A stretch of 42,675 nt of DNA from Sphingomonadales bacterium (GTDB lineage: Bacteria; Pseudomonadota; Alphaproteobacteria; Sphingomonadales; Sphingomonadaceae): the NCBI GenBank assembly GCA_009995225.1, contig JAACPW010000018.1, positions 1 through 42,675 on the forward strand. The letters run 5' to 3'. The notes beneath the pieces were generated by a model, which was given only the letters and a program-made list of their open reading frames with translations, did no database searches and was not told the origin of the DNA. Shown here one piece after another: positions 15,686 through 24,487 of the stretch (its first letter is position 1; each line of letters opens with the position of its first letter). A program made the translations under genes and the position numbers.

Positions 15686-15979
15686 ATGGAATACGGCGGC
15701 TCTGTCTACATCATGGCGAGCCGCCGCAACGGAACGATTTATATCGGAGTTACCAGCGATCTCGCAAAGCGGGTCTGGGAACACCGAGAAGGACTGATCG
15801 AAGGCTTCACGAAGAAGTATGGCTGCAAGATGCTGGTATGGTTCGAACGCCACGACACCATCGAAGCGGCTATCCTCCGCGAGAGGCAGATGAAAGAATG
15901 GCGGCGGGCATGGAAACTGCGCCGGATCGAAGAGATGAACCCCGACTGGAACGACCTGTTCGAGTTGGTTTGTCAGTGA
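15686..15979 (+). CDS. GIY-YIG nuclease single-domain protein
   Basis: A 97-residue protein made of one GIY-YIG domain: VYIMAS (7-12) and YIG (19-21), R29 and H33 in the first helix, LVWFERHDTIEAAILRERQ with E66, and the C-terminal MKEWRRAWKLRRIEEMNPDW typical of the YhbQ/COG2827 group. The core catalytic residues are present. It is wedged between mdh and sucD and bracketed by two copies of a palindromic repeat. The GGAG just before its ATG belongs to the tail of the left repeat. The role of these stand-alone nucleases is not established. The arrangement suggests that nuclease and repeats moved together, which is inference. Confidence 0.85.
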   Translation: MEYGGSVYIMASRRNGTIYIGVTSDLAKRVWEHREGLIEGFTKKYGCKMLVWFERHDTIEAAILRERQMKEWRRAWKLRRIEEMNPDWNDLFELVCQ

Positions 15980-15995
15980 AGTGAAAATCGCAATC

Positions 15996-16085
15996 TCGTC
16001 ACCCCGGCGAAGGCCGGGGCCCAGAAATGGCTCGGACGCCTTTAGTTTCGCTGGGTCCCGGCCTTCGCCGGGATGACGGCTAGGA
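15996..16085 (+). repeat. Palindromic repeat, right copy flanking the GIY-YIG gene
   Basis: Arms of 29 nt, starting TCGTCACCCCGGCGAAGG and ending CCTTCGCCGGGATGACGG, pair with three mismatches around a 26-nt centre, followed by TAGGA. The copy lies 16 nt after the nuclease stop and ends 19 nt before sucD. It belongs to the same family and orientation as the copy at 15607. Confidence 0.88.
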
Positions 16086-16104
16086 TGAAAAAGGAACGAC
16101 ACGA

Positions 16105-16995
16105 ATGTCCATCCTCGTTAACAAAGACACCAAGGTCATCACGCAAGGCATGACCGGCAACACAGGCACCTTCCACACCCAGGCCGCACTCGATTACGGG
16201 ACGCAGATGGTCGGCGGCGTGACCCCCGGCAAGGGCGGCACCACTCATATCGGCCTGCCGCAGTTCAACACCGTGCGCGAGGCCAAGGCTGCGACCGGCG
16301 CGACCGCGAGCTGCATCTACGTGCCGCCGCCGTTCGCAGCCGACGCGATCTGCGAAGCCATTGATGCCGAGATCGAGCTGATCATCTGCATCACCGAAGG
16401 CATTCCGGTGCTCGACATGGTCCGCGCCAAGCGTGCGCTCGCCGGTTCCAAGTCGCGGCTGATTGGGCCCAACTGCCCCGGCGTGCTGACCCCCAACGAG
16501 TGCAAGATCGGCATCATGCCCGCCAACATCTTCAAGAAGGGCAGCGTCGGCATCGTCTCGCGCTCCGGCACGCTCACCTATGAAGCCGTGCACCAGACCA
16601 CCATGGCGGGCCTCGGCCAGACCACCGCGGTCGGCATCGGCGGCGATCCGGTCAATGGCACCAACTTCATCGACGTGCTTGACCTGTTCCTGGATGATCC
16701 CGAGACCGAGTCCATCATCATGATCGGCGAAATCGGCGGCTCGGCTGAAGAAGAAGCCGCCGCCTTCATCAAGGCCGAAGCTGCCAAGGGCCGCAAGAAG
16801 CCGATGGTCGGCTTCATCGCCGGTCTCACCGCCCCTCCGGGCCGCCGCATGGGCCACGCGGGCGCCATCGTCTCTGGCGGTCAGGGCGGAGCGGAAGACA
16901 AGATCGCGGCGATGGAAGAAGCAGGCATCCGCGTCAGCCCCTCGCCTTCGGAGCTCGGCACCACGCTCGCCGCGATGCTGAAAGAAATGGCCTAA
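16105..16995 (+). CDS. sucD: Succinyl-CoA ligase, alpha subunit
   Basis: Forms succinate and a nucleoside triphosphate from succinyl-CoA together with SucC. The 296-residue product has the CoA-binding Rossmann part ([15 protein letters not shown], about 11-25), [11 protein letters not shown] (120-130), SRSGTLTYE (152-160), [12 protein letters not shown] (208-219) and the phosphorylated-histidine loop [13 protein letters not shown] with H251. AAGGAA lies upstream of the ATG. In many alphaproteobacteria sucC directly precedes sucD; here that position is taken by the nuclease-repeat unit, so sucC must be elsewhere. Confidence 0.96.
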   Translation: MSILVNKDTKVITQGMTGNTGTFHTQAALDYGTQMVGGVTPGKGGTTHIGLPQFNTVREAKAATGATASCIYVPPPFAADAICEAIDAEIELIICITEGIPVLDMVRAKRALAGSKSRLIGPNCPGVLTPNECKIGIMPANIFKKGSVGIVSRSGTLTYEAVHQTTMAGLGQTTAVGIGGDPVNGTNFIDVLDLFLDDPETESIIMIGEIGGSAEEEAAAFIKAEAAKGRKKPMVGFIAGLTAPPGRRMGHAGAIVSGGQGGAEDKIAAMEEAGIRVSPSPSELGTTLAAMLKEMA

Positions 16996-17004
16996 CCCAA
17001 TACC

Positions 17005-17032
17005 GGCCCCTCGCGCCTCAGCGCGGGGGGTC
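17005..17032 (+). repeat. Strong hairpin between sucD and sucA
   Basis: CCCCTCGCGC (17007-17016) pairs with GCGCGGGGGG (17021-17030) through ten base pairs, one of them G-T, around a CTCA tetraloop; the stem can extend by two more pairs. There is no T-run after it. It lies 28 nt before the sucA start and could stabilise or attenuate the polycistronic message. Confidence 0.65.
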
Positions 17033-17060
17033 ATCCTTCCTCCTCCCCGGGAGTCCCATC

Positions 17061-19856
17061 ATGGGCAACGAACCGCAGAACTTCATCCCCGCCTTCGCCG
17101 ATCAGGAAGGCCCGCAGCCCGGCCCTTCGTGGGAACGGCGTGGCTGGCTCGACACGCTGGCTGACAGCGCGTCCGACCTCACCTCCGCGATGGACCCGAC
17201 CGAGATGAAGCTCGCGGTGAAGCAGGCGGCGAAGGACGCAGGGAAACCCACCGATCCCAAGGCGATCGAAAAGGCCGCGGCGCTGTCCATCGCGGCGATG
17301 ACGCTGGTGCGGCTGTACCGGGTGCGCGGACACATGGCGGCGAACCTCGATCCGCTGGGCCTTAACAACCGCGAAGGCCCCGAAGACCTCTCGCTCGCCT
17401 GGCATGGCCTTGCGGGCAAGGAGAACGAGGACGTCTATGTCGGCGGCGTGCTCGGCATGGAATGGACCACCGTGGGCAAACTCCAGCAGCGTCTGCGCGA
17501 AGTGTATTGCGGCAAGGTTGGCCTGGAATACATGCACATCGCGGATACCGACGAGCGCCGGTTCCTGCAGGAAAAGTTCGAAAGCCCGGGTGAGACGATC
17601 CAGTTCACTCCCGAAGGCAAGAAGGCGATCCTCGCCGCGGTGCTGCGGGGTGAGCAATACGAAGAGTTCCTCGCCAAGAAATACGTCGGCACCAAACGCT
17701 TTGGCCTCGATGGCGGGGAATCGATGATCCCGGCGCTGGAAGCCGTCATCAAGCATGGCGGCAGCGCGGGCGTGCGCGAGATCATCTACGGCATGGCCCA
17801 CCGCGGGCGCCTCAACGTCCTCGCCAACGTGATGGCCAAGCCTTATCGCGTGATCTTCCACGAATTTTCGGGCGGCAGCGCCAACCCCGATGATGTGGCG
17901 GGGTCCGGCGACGTGAAATATCACCTCGGCACCTCGACTGACCGCGAGTTCGACGGCATCTCGGTGCACATGAGCCTCGTACCCAACCCCAGCCACCTTG
18001 AAGCGGTCAACCCCGTGGTGCTGGGCAAGGTCCGCGCGCAGCAGGCGATCCGTGATGACCTGAAGAACAAGGCGCAGGTGCTCCCCGTGCTGATCCACGG
18101 CGATGCGGCCTTTGCAGGTCAGGGCGTTGTGTGGGAGAGCCTCTCGCTGTCGGGCGTGCCGGGTTACGACACCGGCGGCTGCATCCACTTCATCATCAAC
18201 AACCAGATCGGCTTCACCACCAGCCCCAAGTTCGCGCGGTCATCGCCCTACCCAAGCGATGTCGCCAAGGGCGTGATGGCGCCGATCCTGCACGTCAACG
18301 GCGACGATCCTGAAGCGGTGACCTTCGCGTGCAAGCTGGCGGTCGAATATCGCCAGACCTTCCACCGCGACGTGGTGATCGACATGTGGTGCTACCGCCG
18401 CTTCGGCCACAACGAAGGCGACGAGCCCAAGTTCACCCAGCCGCTGATGTACGACAAGATCCGCGCCCACCCCAAGGTCAGCGTCGCGTATGAAGCGCGC
18501 TTGGCACGCGAAGGCGTGGTCGAACCCGGCACGCGCGATCGCATGGTGAGCGAGTTTGTCGCGCTGCTCGAAGAAGAGTTCGAAGCGGGCAAGAACTACA
18601 AGGCGAACGAGGCCGACTGGTTCGGCGGGCGCTGGAGCGGCCTCAACAAGCCGGCCGATCCGGAAACCGCACGCCGCAGCGTCGAAACAGCGATTGAGCC
18701 CAAGGTGCTGGATTCGCTGGGCCGCGTGCTCACCGAAGTTCCCGCCGATCTCGATGTGCACAAGACGCTGGACCGCGTGCTGTCCGCCAAGCGTGAGATG
18801 TTTGCCGCAGGTGACGGTTTCGATTGGGCCACGGCCGAGGCGCTCGCCTTCGGTAGCCTCGTCATGGAAGGCTATTCGGTGCGCCTGTCCGGTCAGGACT
18901 CGGGCCGCGGCACGTTCTCGCAGCGCCATGCCGTGTGGGTCGACCAGAAGTCCGAGCGCAAATACGTACCGCTCAGCACGCTGCCGCACGGCAAGTTCGA
19001 AGTGCACGATTCAACGCTGTCCGAATACGGGGTGCTCGGCTTCGAATATGGCTTTGCCATGGCCGATCCGCGCAGTCTGGTGCTGTGGGAAGCGCAGTTT
19101 GGGGACTTTGCCAACGGCGCGCAGATCATGATCGACCAGTTCATCGCCAGCGGCGAAAGCAAGTGGCTGCGGGCCAACGGCCTCGTGATGCTGTTGCCGC
19201 ACGGGTATGAAGGGCAAGGCCCGGAACACTCCTCCGCAAGGTTGGAGCGGTTCCTGCAGTTGTGCGCGGACGACAACATGTGTGTGTGCAACATCACCAC
19301 GCCGGCCAATTATTTCCACGTGCTGCGCCGCCAGATGCTGCGGTCTTTCCGCAAGCCGCTGATCATCATGAGCCCCAAGTCGCTGCTGCGTCACCCGCTG
19401 GCCAAGAGCAGCCGCGCTGCGTTTCAGGGTGATCGGCAGTTCCGCCGGATCATGTCCGACACCACCGAAATCGCAGACGAGAAGGTGCGCCGGCTGGTTT
19501 TGTGTTCGGGCAAGGTCGCCTACGACCTTATCGAAGCGCGTGACGCCGCAGGGATTGACGATGTGTCGATCGTGCGGATCGAACAGCTCTTCCCGTTCCC
19601 CGGCGATCCCCTGGCGGTGCGCCTGAAGCGGATGACGAACCTTCAGGACGTGATCTGGTGTCAGGAAGAACCGCGCAACAATGGCGCGTGGTTCTTCGTG
19701 AACGAACGGATCGAGGATTCGCTGACCGCTGCAGGCCACACCGGCAAGCGTCCGGTCTATGCGGGCCGCAATGCCTCCGCGTCACCCGCAACTGGCCTCG
19801 CCAGCCGTCACAAGGCCGAGCAGGAAGCGTTGATCGCTGCCGCGCTCGGGCTTTGA
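17061..19856 (+). CDS. sucA: 2-oxoglutarate dehydrogenase E1 component
   Basis: The thiamine-diphosphate decarboxylase of the 2-oxoglutarate dehydrogenase complex. The 931-residue product has the expected length. Landmarks are RVRGHMAANLDPLGL near the N-terminus, YGMAHRGRLNVLANV, SLVPNPSHLEAVNPVV, the cofactor region HGDAAFAGQGVVWE to INNQIGFTTSP, and the C-terminal domain with LLPHGYEGQGPEHSSARLERFLQ and VIWCQEEPRNNGAW. The N-terminal 40 residues differ from the enterobacterial enzyme, as in other sphingomonads. It lies between sucD and sucB on the same strand with short gaps. Identification is secure. Confidence 0.97.
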   Translation: MGNEPQNFIPAFADQEGPQPGPSWERRGWLDTLADSASDLTSAMDPTEMKLAVKQAAKDAGKPTDPKAIEKAAALSIAAMTLVRLYRVRGHMAANLDPLGLNNREGPEDLSLAWHGLAGKENEDVYVGGVLGMEWTTVGKLQQRLREVYCGKVGLEYMHIADTDERRFLQEKFESPGETIQFTPEGKKAILAAVLRGEQYEEFLAKKYVGTKRFGLDGGESMIPALEAVIKHGGSAGVREIIYGMAHRGRLNVLANVMAKPYRVIFHEFSGGSANPDDVAGSGDVKYHLGTSTDREFDGISVHMSLVPNPSHLEAVNPVVLGKVRAQQAIRDDLKNKAQVLPVLIHGDAAFAGQGVVWESLSLSGVPGYDTGGCIHFIINNQIGFTTSPKFARSSPYPSDVAKGVMAPILHVNGDDPEAVTFACKLAVEYRQTFHRDVVIDMWCYRRFGHNEGDEPKFTQPLMYDKIRAHPKVSVAYEARLAREGVVEPGTRDRMVSEFVALLEEEFEAGKNYKANEADWFGGRWSGLNKPADPETARRSVETAIEPKVLDSLGRVLTEVPADLDVHKTLDRVLSAKREMFAAGDGFDWATAEALAFGSLVMEGYSVRLSGQDSGRGTFSQRHAVWVDQKSERKYVPLSTLPHGKFEVHDSTLSEYGVLGFEYGFAMADPRSLVLWEAQFGDFANGAQIMIDQFIASGESKWLRANGLVMLLPHGYEGQGPEHSSARLERFLQLCADDNMCVCNITTPANYFHVLRRQMLRSFRKPLIIMSPKSLLRHPLAKSSRAAFQGDRQFRRIMSDTTEIADEKVRRLVLCSGKVAYDLIEARDAAGIDDVSIVRIEQLFPFPGDPLAVRLKRMTNLQDVIWCQEEPRNNGAWFFVNERIEDSLTAAGHTGKRPVYAGRNASASPATGLASRHKAEQEALIAAALGL

Positions 19857-19904
19857 TGCGCGCCTTTCACACCCGTTAGAATTAAGGTTCAGGAACCCAC
19901 CCCG

Positions 19905-21149
19905 ATGGCCACCGAAATCAAGATCCCCGCCCTTGGCGAATCCGTTACCGAAGGCACCATCGCCGAATGGCTGAAGCAGCCCGGCGAAGCGGTCGCCGCA
20001 GACGAGCCGATCTGCAGCCTTGAAACCGATAAGGTCGCGGTCGACGTGCCCTCGCCCGTCGCGGGCGTCATGAGCGAACACCGCGTGTCCGTGGGCGACA
20101 CGGTCGAAGTGGGCGCGGTGATCGCGCTGATCGAAGAAGGCGCGTCGGCTGCTACAGTGGCGCCCGCTGTTGCGGCCAAGGCTGACACGCCAGCCCCGGC
20201 AGCGTCGGAAGACCTTCAGGGTGCCGCGATGACGATGTCGCCAGCCGTGCGCCGCGCGGTGCTGGAACACGGTGTCGATCCTTCGACCATCAAGGGCACC
20301 GGCAAGGATGGCCGCCTGACCAAGGAAGACGTGCTGGCCGCAGCGGACGCCAAGGCCAAGGGCGGCGCAGCGCCTTCGCCTGCGCCCAGCCCAGCCCCGG
20401 CTGCGGCGACCACCGCTTCCCCATCCAACGGCGGCGCACGAGGCGAGGCCCGAGGCGAAGAACGGGTCAAGATGACCCGTATGCGCCAGACCATCGCCAA
20501 GCGGTTGAAGGCGGCGCAGGACAATGCTGCGCTGCTCACCACCTTCAACGATTGCGACATGAGCGCGGTCATGGAAGCGCGTGACAAATACAAGGATCTG
20601 TTCGCCAAGAAGCATGACATTCGTCTGGGCTTCATGGGCTTCTTCGCCAAGGCCGCCTGCCTTGCGCTGAAGGACGTGCCGAGCGTCAACGCCTACATCG
20701 AAGGCGATGAGATCGTCTATCACGATTATGTCGATATCTCGGTCGCGGTCAGTGCGCCCAACGGCCTCGTCGTCCCCGTCATCCGCGATGCCGACAAGAA
20801 GGGTTTCGCCCGGATCGAGCAGGACATTGCCGATTTCGGCGCGCGGGCCAAAGCTGGCACGCTGACGATGGACGACATGAGCGGCGGCACGTTCACGATC
20901 TCCAACGGCGGCGTGTTCGGCAGCCTGATGAGCACCCCGATCATCAACCCGCCGCAGAGCGCGGTTCTGGGCCTCCACCGCATCGAGGACCGCGCTGTGG
21001 TGCGTAACGGTGAAATCGTGATCCGTCCGATGATGTATCTGGCGCTGTCCTATGACCACCGCCTGATCGACGGACGCGAAGCGGTGACCGCGCTCAAGAT
21101 CATCAAGGAAGCGATCGAGGATCCCACCCGGATGCTGATCGATTTGTGA
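19905..21149 (+). CDS. sucB: 2-oxoglutarate dehydrogenase E2, dihydrolipoyl succinyltransferase
   Basis: Transfers the succinyl group to CoA and forms the core of the complex. The 414-residue product has one lipoyl domain with the lipoylated lysine in ETDKVAVDV (K43). An Ala/Pro linker follows, then a peripheral subunit-binding domain (about 108-146, [14 protein letters not shown]...[11 protein letters not shown]), a second Ala/Pro linker, and the catalytic domain ending in [14 protein letters not shown] with H385 and D389. The start 48 nt after sucA has a CAGGAA ribosome binding site. A single lipoyl domain is usual for SucB. Confidence 0.96.
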   Translation: MATEIKIPALGESVTEGTIAEWLKQPGEAVAADEPICSLETDKVAVDVPSPVAGVMSEHRVSVGDTVEVGAVIALIEEGASAATVAPAVAAKADTPAPAASEDLQGAAMTMSPAVRRAVLEHGVDPSTIKGTGKDGRLTKEDVLAAADAKAKGGAAPSPAPSPAPAAATTASPSNGGARGEARGEERVKMTRMRQTIAKRLKAAQDNAALLTTFNDCDMSAVMEARDKYKDLFAKKHDIRLGFMGFFAKAACLALKDVPSVNAYIEGDEIVYHDYVDISVAVSAPNGLVVPVIRDADKKGFARIEQDIADFGARAKAGTLTMDDMSGGTFTISNGGVFGSLMSTPIINPPQSAVLGLHRIEDRAVVRNGEIVIRPMMYLALSYDHRLIDGREAVTALKIIKEAIEDPTRMLIDL

Positions 21150-21162
21150 TCCAATACCCTCC

Positions 21163-21257
21163 CCGTTCGTGCTGAGCCTGTCGAAGCACTGCTCTTCACT
21201 TTCGAGCGCGGGCCCCCAAGTGAAGGGCAATCCTTCGACAAGCTCAGGATGAGCGGA
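21163..21257 (+). repeat. Palindromic repeat between sucB and lpd
   Basis: Outer arms CCGTTCGTGCTGAGCC... and ...GCTCAGGATGAGCGG pair over about 26 nt with five mismatches, and CTTCACTT (21194-21201) with AAGTGAAG (21218-21225) forms a perfect inner 8-bp stem. The CTGAGC-TGTCGAAG core is a dispersed sphingomonad repeat distinct from the one around the nuclease. Its right arm supplies the GCGGAG used as the lpd ribosome binding site. Confidence 0.85.
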
Positions 21258-21264
21258 GTTTTTT

Positions 21265-22665
21265 ATGGCTAGTTACGATTACGACGTCCTCATCATCGGT
21301 GCCGGCCCCGGCGGTTATGTCGCGGCGATCCGCGCGGCGCAGCTGGGGTTGAAGACCGCCTGCGTCGAAAGCCGCGAAACGCTCGGCGGCACCTGTCTGA
21401 ATGTCGGGTGCATTCCGTCCAAGGCGCTGCTCCACGGGTCTGAACTGTTCGACGAAGCGCGCAACGGCCACTTCGCCACGTGGGGCATCACCGCCACCCC
21501 GACGCTCGATCTGGGCCGGATGATGCAGGAAAAGACCAAGGCGGTGGGCGAGCTGACCGGCGGGATCGAATTCCTGTTCAAGAAAAACAAGGTGACGTGG
21601 CTCAAGGGCCATGCCGCATTTGAAGACGCGCACACGGTTATGGTCGCAGGCGAAAAGGTCACCGCCAAGGACATCGTGATCGCCACCGGTTCATCGGTGA
21701 CGCCCCTGCCCGGCGTCGAGGTCGACAACGCAGGCAAGCGCATCGTCGACAGCACCGGCGCGCTTGATCTGGACGAAGTGCCCGAACACCTCGTGGTGAT
21801 CGGCGGCGGTGTGATCGGCCTTGAACTGGGTTCGGTCTGGCGGCGTTTGGGCGCCAAGGTCACGGTGGTCGAATTCCTCGACCAACTGCTCCCCGGCATG
21901 GACGGCGAAGTGCGCAAGGAAGCGCAGAAAATCTTCAAGAAGCAGGGCATGGAGATGATGCTCGGCCACAAGGTCACGGGCGCCAGCGTTGACGGCAAGA
22001 CTGTCAGCCTGACGATCGAACCTGCCGCTGGCGGCGAAGCGAAGACTCTCACCGCCAGTCACGTGCTTGTCTCGATCGGGCGGCGTCCGAACACCGATGG
22101 CTTGGCGCTGGAAAAGGCGGGCCTGAGCGTCAACAATCGCGGACAAGTCGAAATCGACCACGATTTCCGCACCAACGTGCCTAACATCTGGGGCATCGGT
22201 GACGTGGTCCCCGGCCCGATGCTCGCCCACAAGGCCGAGGATGAAGGCATTGCGGTTGCGGAAAATATTGCAGGCCTCACGGGTATCGTGAACCACGATG
22301 TTATCCCCAATGTCGTCTACACCGCGCCCGAAATTGCAGGCGTGGGCATCACCGAGGAACAGGCCAGGGAACGCGGTCTCAAGGTCAATATCGGCAAGTT
22401 CCCGATGATGGCCAACAGCCGCGCCAAGGCCAACCGCGACACCGACGGCTTCGTCAAGGTGATCGCCGATGCAACCACAGACCGCGTGGTCGGCGTGTGG
22501 ATGATCAACAGCCTTGCCGGCACGATGATCGCGCAGGCCGCGCAGGCGATGGAATTCGGCGCGACGTCGGAAGACATCGCTTACACCTGCCACGCGCACC
22601 CCACCCATGCCGAAGCCTTCAAGGAAGCGGCCATGGCGGTGACGGGCAAGCCGATCCACATGTAA
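21265..22665 (+). CDS. lpd: Dihydrolipoyl dehydrogenase (E3)
   Basis: Reoxidises dihydrolipoyl groups of the 2-oxoglutarate dehydrogenase complex using FAD and NAD. The 466-residue product has the FAD loop IGAGPGGYVAA (11-21), the redox disulfide GGTCLNVGCIPSK (C44, C49), the NAD loop VIGGGVIGLELGS, IWGIGDVVPGPMLAHKAEDEG, and the C-terminal HPTHAEAF with catalytic H445 and E450. Placement after sucAB indicates it serves this complex, though it may be shared with others. Its RBS lies in the end of a palindromic repeat, so initiation may be modulated by RNA structure. Confidence 0.96.
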   Translation: MASYDYDVLIIGAGPGGYVAAIRAAQLGLKTACVESRETLGGTCLNVGCIPSKALLHGSELFDEARNGHFATWGITATPTLDLGRMMQEKTKAVGELTGGIEFLFKKNKVTWLKGHAAFEDAHTVMVAGEKVTAKDIVIATGSSVTPLPGVEVDNAGKRIVDSTGALDLDEVPEHLVVIGGGVIGLELGSVWRRLGAKVTVVEFLDQLLPGMDGEVRKEAQKIFKKQGMEMMLGHKVTGASVDGKTVSLTIEPAAGGEAKTLTASHVLVSIGRRPNTDGLALEKAGLSVNNRGQVEIDHDFRTNVPNIWGIGDVVPGPMLAHKAEDEGIAVAENIAGLTGIVNHDVIPNVVYTAPEIAGVGITEEQARERGLKVNIGKFPMMANSRAKANRDTDGFVKVIADATTDRVVGVWMINSLAGTMIAQAAQAMEFGATSEDIAYTCHAHPTHAEAFKEAAMAVTGKPIHM

Positions 22666-22670
22666 ACGGC

Positions 22671-22724
22671 GCAAGGGGGTGTTGGCACAGGTCTCTGACC
22701 GCTATCGCCTGACACTCCCTTTGC
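22671..22724 (+). terminator. Imperfect hairpin after lpd
   Basis: GCAAGGGGGTGT (22671-22682) pairs with ACACTCCCTTTGC (22712-22724), one bulge and one mismatch, and inner CAGG/CCTG pair again. It starts 5 nt after the lpd stop. The bases after it are pyrimidine-rich but lack a true T-run, so it may terminate weakly or need Rho. Confidence 0.4.
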
Positions 22725-22913
22725 TCTGCCCTCTTGGGCCGGAACCCGGTAAACGCAAGCTTACGATGCGTCCGCACGTCTGATCGCTTACAGCGCCGCA
22801 CCGATCCCCGGCTTCGGCCTTGCGCTTGGAACATTATCGTCATCGCGCAGTATGCGCCCTCAGGCCTGATGGGTTCGCGCGCGCCGTTGCGAGGCAGGCA
22901 GGGGGAGAAACGC

Positions 22914-24407
22914 GTGCAGGCGTTGAAGCGAATTCTTGTGGCCGGCGCCGGCGCTGCTGCCGCATTGCTGCTGGGAGGCTGCGAGCGCTCCCCTGACCCT
23001 GCCACCGGCGCACCGCCGCGCGGCAATGATCCGATCGTCTTTCCCAAGCAGCCCTCGCAGATCGCGGTCGACCTGCAGGTCGATCTGGCACAGCTTGAAC
23101 GCGCGCTCGAAGACGAATTGCCAGACGAATTGTGGACGATCGACCGGCCTGGAAGCGAATGTGTCGCATCCAGGCAGGTCGATCTGGCACTGTTCAAGAT
23201 CAAATCGCCCAAAATCGAATGCCGGATCACCGGCAGGGTGACCCGCGGCAGGCTTCGCGTCAGCGGCAACGGACAGGCGTTGACCGTAACGTTGCCCGTC
23301 TCCGGAACGCTGGCGGCGCGCGATGTGGCGGGAGTGTTCAAGGGCGAGACTGGCACCGGTTCTGCCGAAGTAACGCTGGGCCTGCGGCTCGATCTGACGC
23401 GTGACTGGCGGCTCGCCAGCGATACAAAGCTGGATTACCGCTGGACGCGTGAGCCGGGGATCGATTTCCTCGGCCAGCGGATCACCTTTACCAGCGAAGC
23501 CGACCGGGAACTGCGCCCCGTGAAGCGCGATGTGGAGCGCATTGTTGCGCGCGAACTTGCCCGCCTGCCGGTGAAAGCAACCGTTGAGAATGGCTGGCGC
23601 GACGCGCATGATGTATTCTCGCTCAACCGCGAAAACCCCGCAGTGTGGGGCCGCCTGACGCCGCAGCAGTTCCGTTATGGCGGATATGCCGTGAACGGTC
23701 GGACGCTGACCTTGCAGCTGGGCATGGATGCCATGTTCGAGAGCTTCATCGGCATGAAGCCCGAAGTCGCCAAGATCGGCCCCCTGCCGCCCCTTGCCCC
23801 GCGCGACACACAGCAGACCCGTTCGATCCTGCACATCCCCGTGATCGCCGATTACGCCGTGCTCGAACCCGTGATCACCAAAGCTCTCGCCAAACGCTCC
23901 CGGCGGCCTTTCGTGATCGAGGATTACGGCAATGTCACCGCACGGTTCGGGAACATCACCGTCTATGGCACGGGCAAAGGGCGGATCGCGGTGGGCGGGC
24001 AATTCTCGGCCCGATCGGACCTGCCCGTTGTCGAGGCGGCGAAGGGCACGATCTGGCTGACCGCACGCCCCGTAAACGCCCCCGGCTCGCGCGCGGTGCG
24101 GTTCGAGGATGTGCAGGTCGCTGGCGATGTGGATATCGTGGGCGAAGCGTTCCTGTTCGCGTTGGTCAACTCGGCCGACTTCCAGAGCACGATCACAGAC
24201 GCGCTGGCGCAAAACTTCGAACGCGATTTCGAAACCCTGCGCGCCAAGATTGATCGCGCCCTTGCCGCTCGCCAAGGCAGGCTTACGGATTACAGCATCG
24301 CGATCGATCAGGTCGAAACAGGGGTCATCACCGTGCACGGCCAAGGGCTTTACCTGCCCGTAGATGTCACCGCGCAGATCGATGCCACGCTGCGCCGCCT
24401 GAATTGA
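22914..24407 (+). CDS. DUF4403 family lipoprotein
   Basis: A 497-residue lipoprotein of unknown function. From the GTG at 22914 it has a short signal with lipobox LLGGC and C23. The rest resembles the DUF4403 family: repeated beta-rich sequence with IDVQLQ-type strands, an EPGIDFLGQRITFTSEADREL segment in the middle, and an end of the type VITVHGQGLYLPVDVTAQID. GGGGGAGAAACGC provides a strong RBS for this GTG. An in-frame ATG at 22869 would bury the signal peptide behind 15 basic residues, so the GTG is preferred. It is 248 nt after lpd and precedes the amidase gene by 80 nt. Confidence 0.7.
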   Translation: MQALKRILVAGAGAAAALLLGGCERSPDPATGAPPRGNDPIVFPKQPSQIAVDLQVDLAQLERALEDELPDELWTIDRPGSECVASRQVDLALFKIKSPKIECRITGRVTRGRLRVSGNGQALTVTLPVSGTLAARDVAGVFKGETGTGSAEVTLGLRLDLTRDWRLASDTKLDYRWTREPGIDFLGQRITFTSEADRELRPVKRDVERIVARELARLPVKATVENGWRDAHDVFSLNRENPAVWGRLTPQQFRYGGYAVNGRTLTLQLGMDAMFESFIGMKPEVAKIGPLPPLAPRDTQQTRSILHIPVIADYAVLEPVITKALAKRSRRPFVIEDYGNVTARFGNITVYGTGKGRIAVGGQFSARSDLPVVEAAKGTIWLTARPVNAPGSRAVRFEDVQVAGDVDIVGEAFLFALVNSADFQSTITDALAQNFERDFETLRAKIDRALAARQGRLTDYSIAIDQVETGVITVHGQGLYLPVDVTAQIDATLRRLN

Positions 24408-24487
24408 ACAGCTAACGTGTAAGCGGGGCTTTTGCGCGGGACAGAGTATCGGTAAGGCTCCTGATCGAGAGAGAGGGGGACGCAACC

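Noticed and set aside
17031..18188. Long minus-strand open frames opposite sucA and sucB (also 19782-21230)
   Set aside because: Shadows of well-identified TCA genes, rich in His/Arg/Asp as expected from reverse reading.
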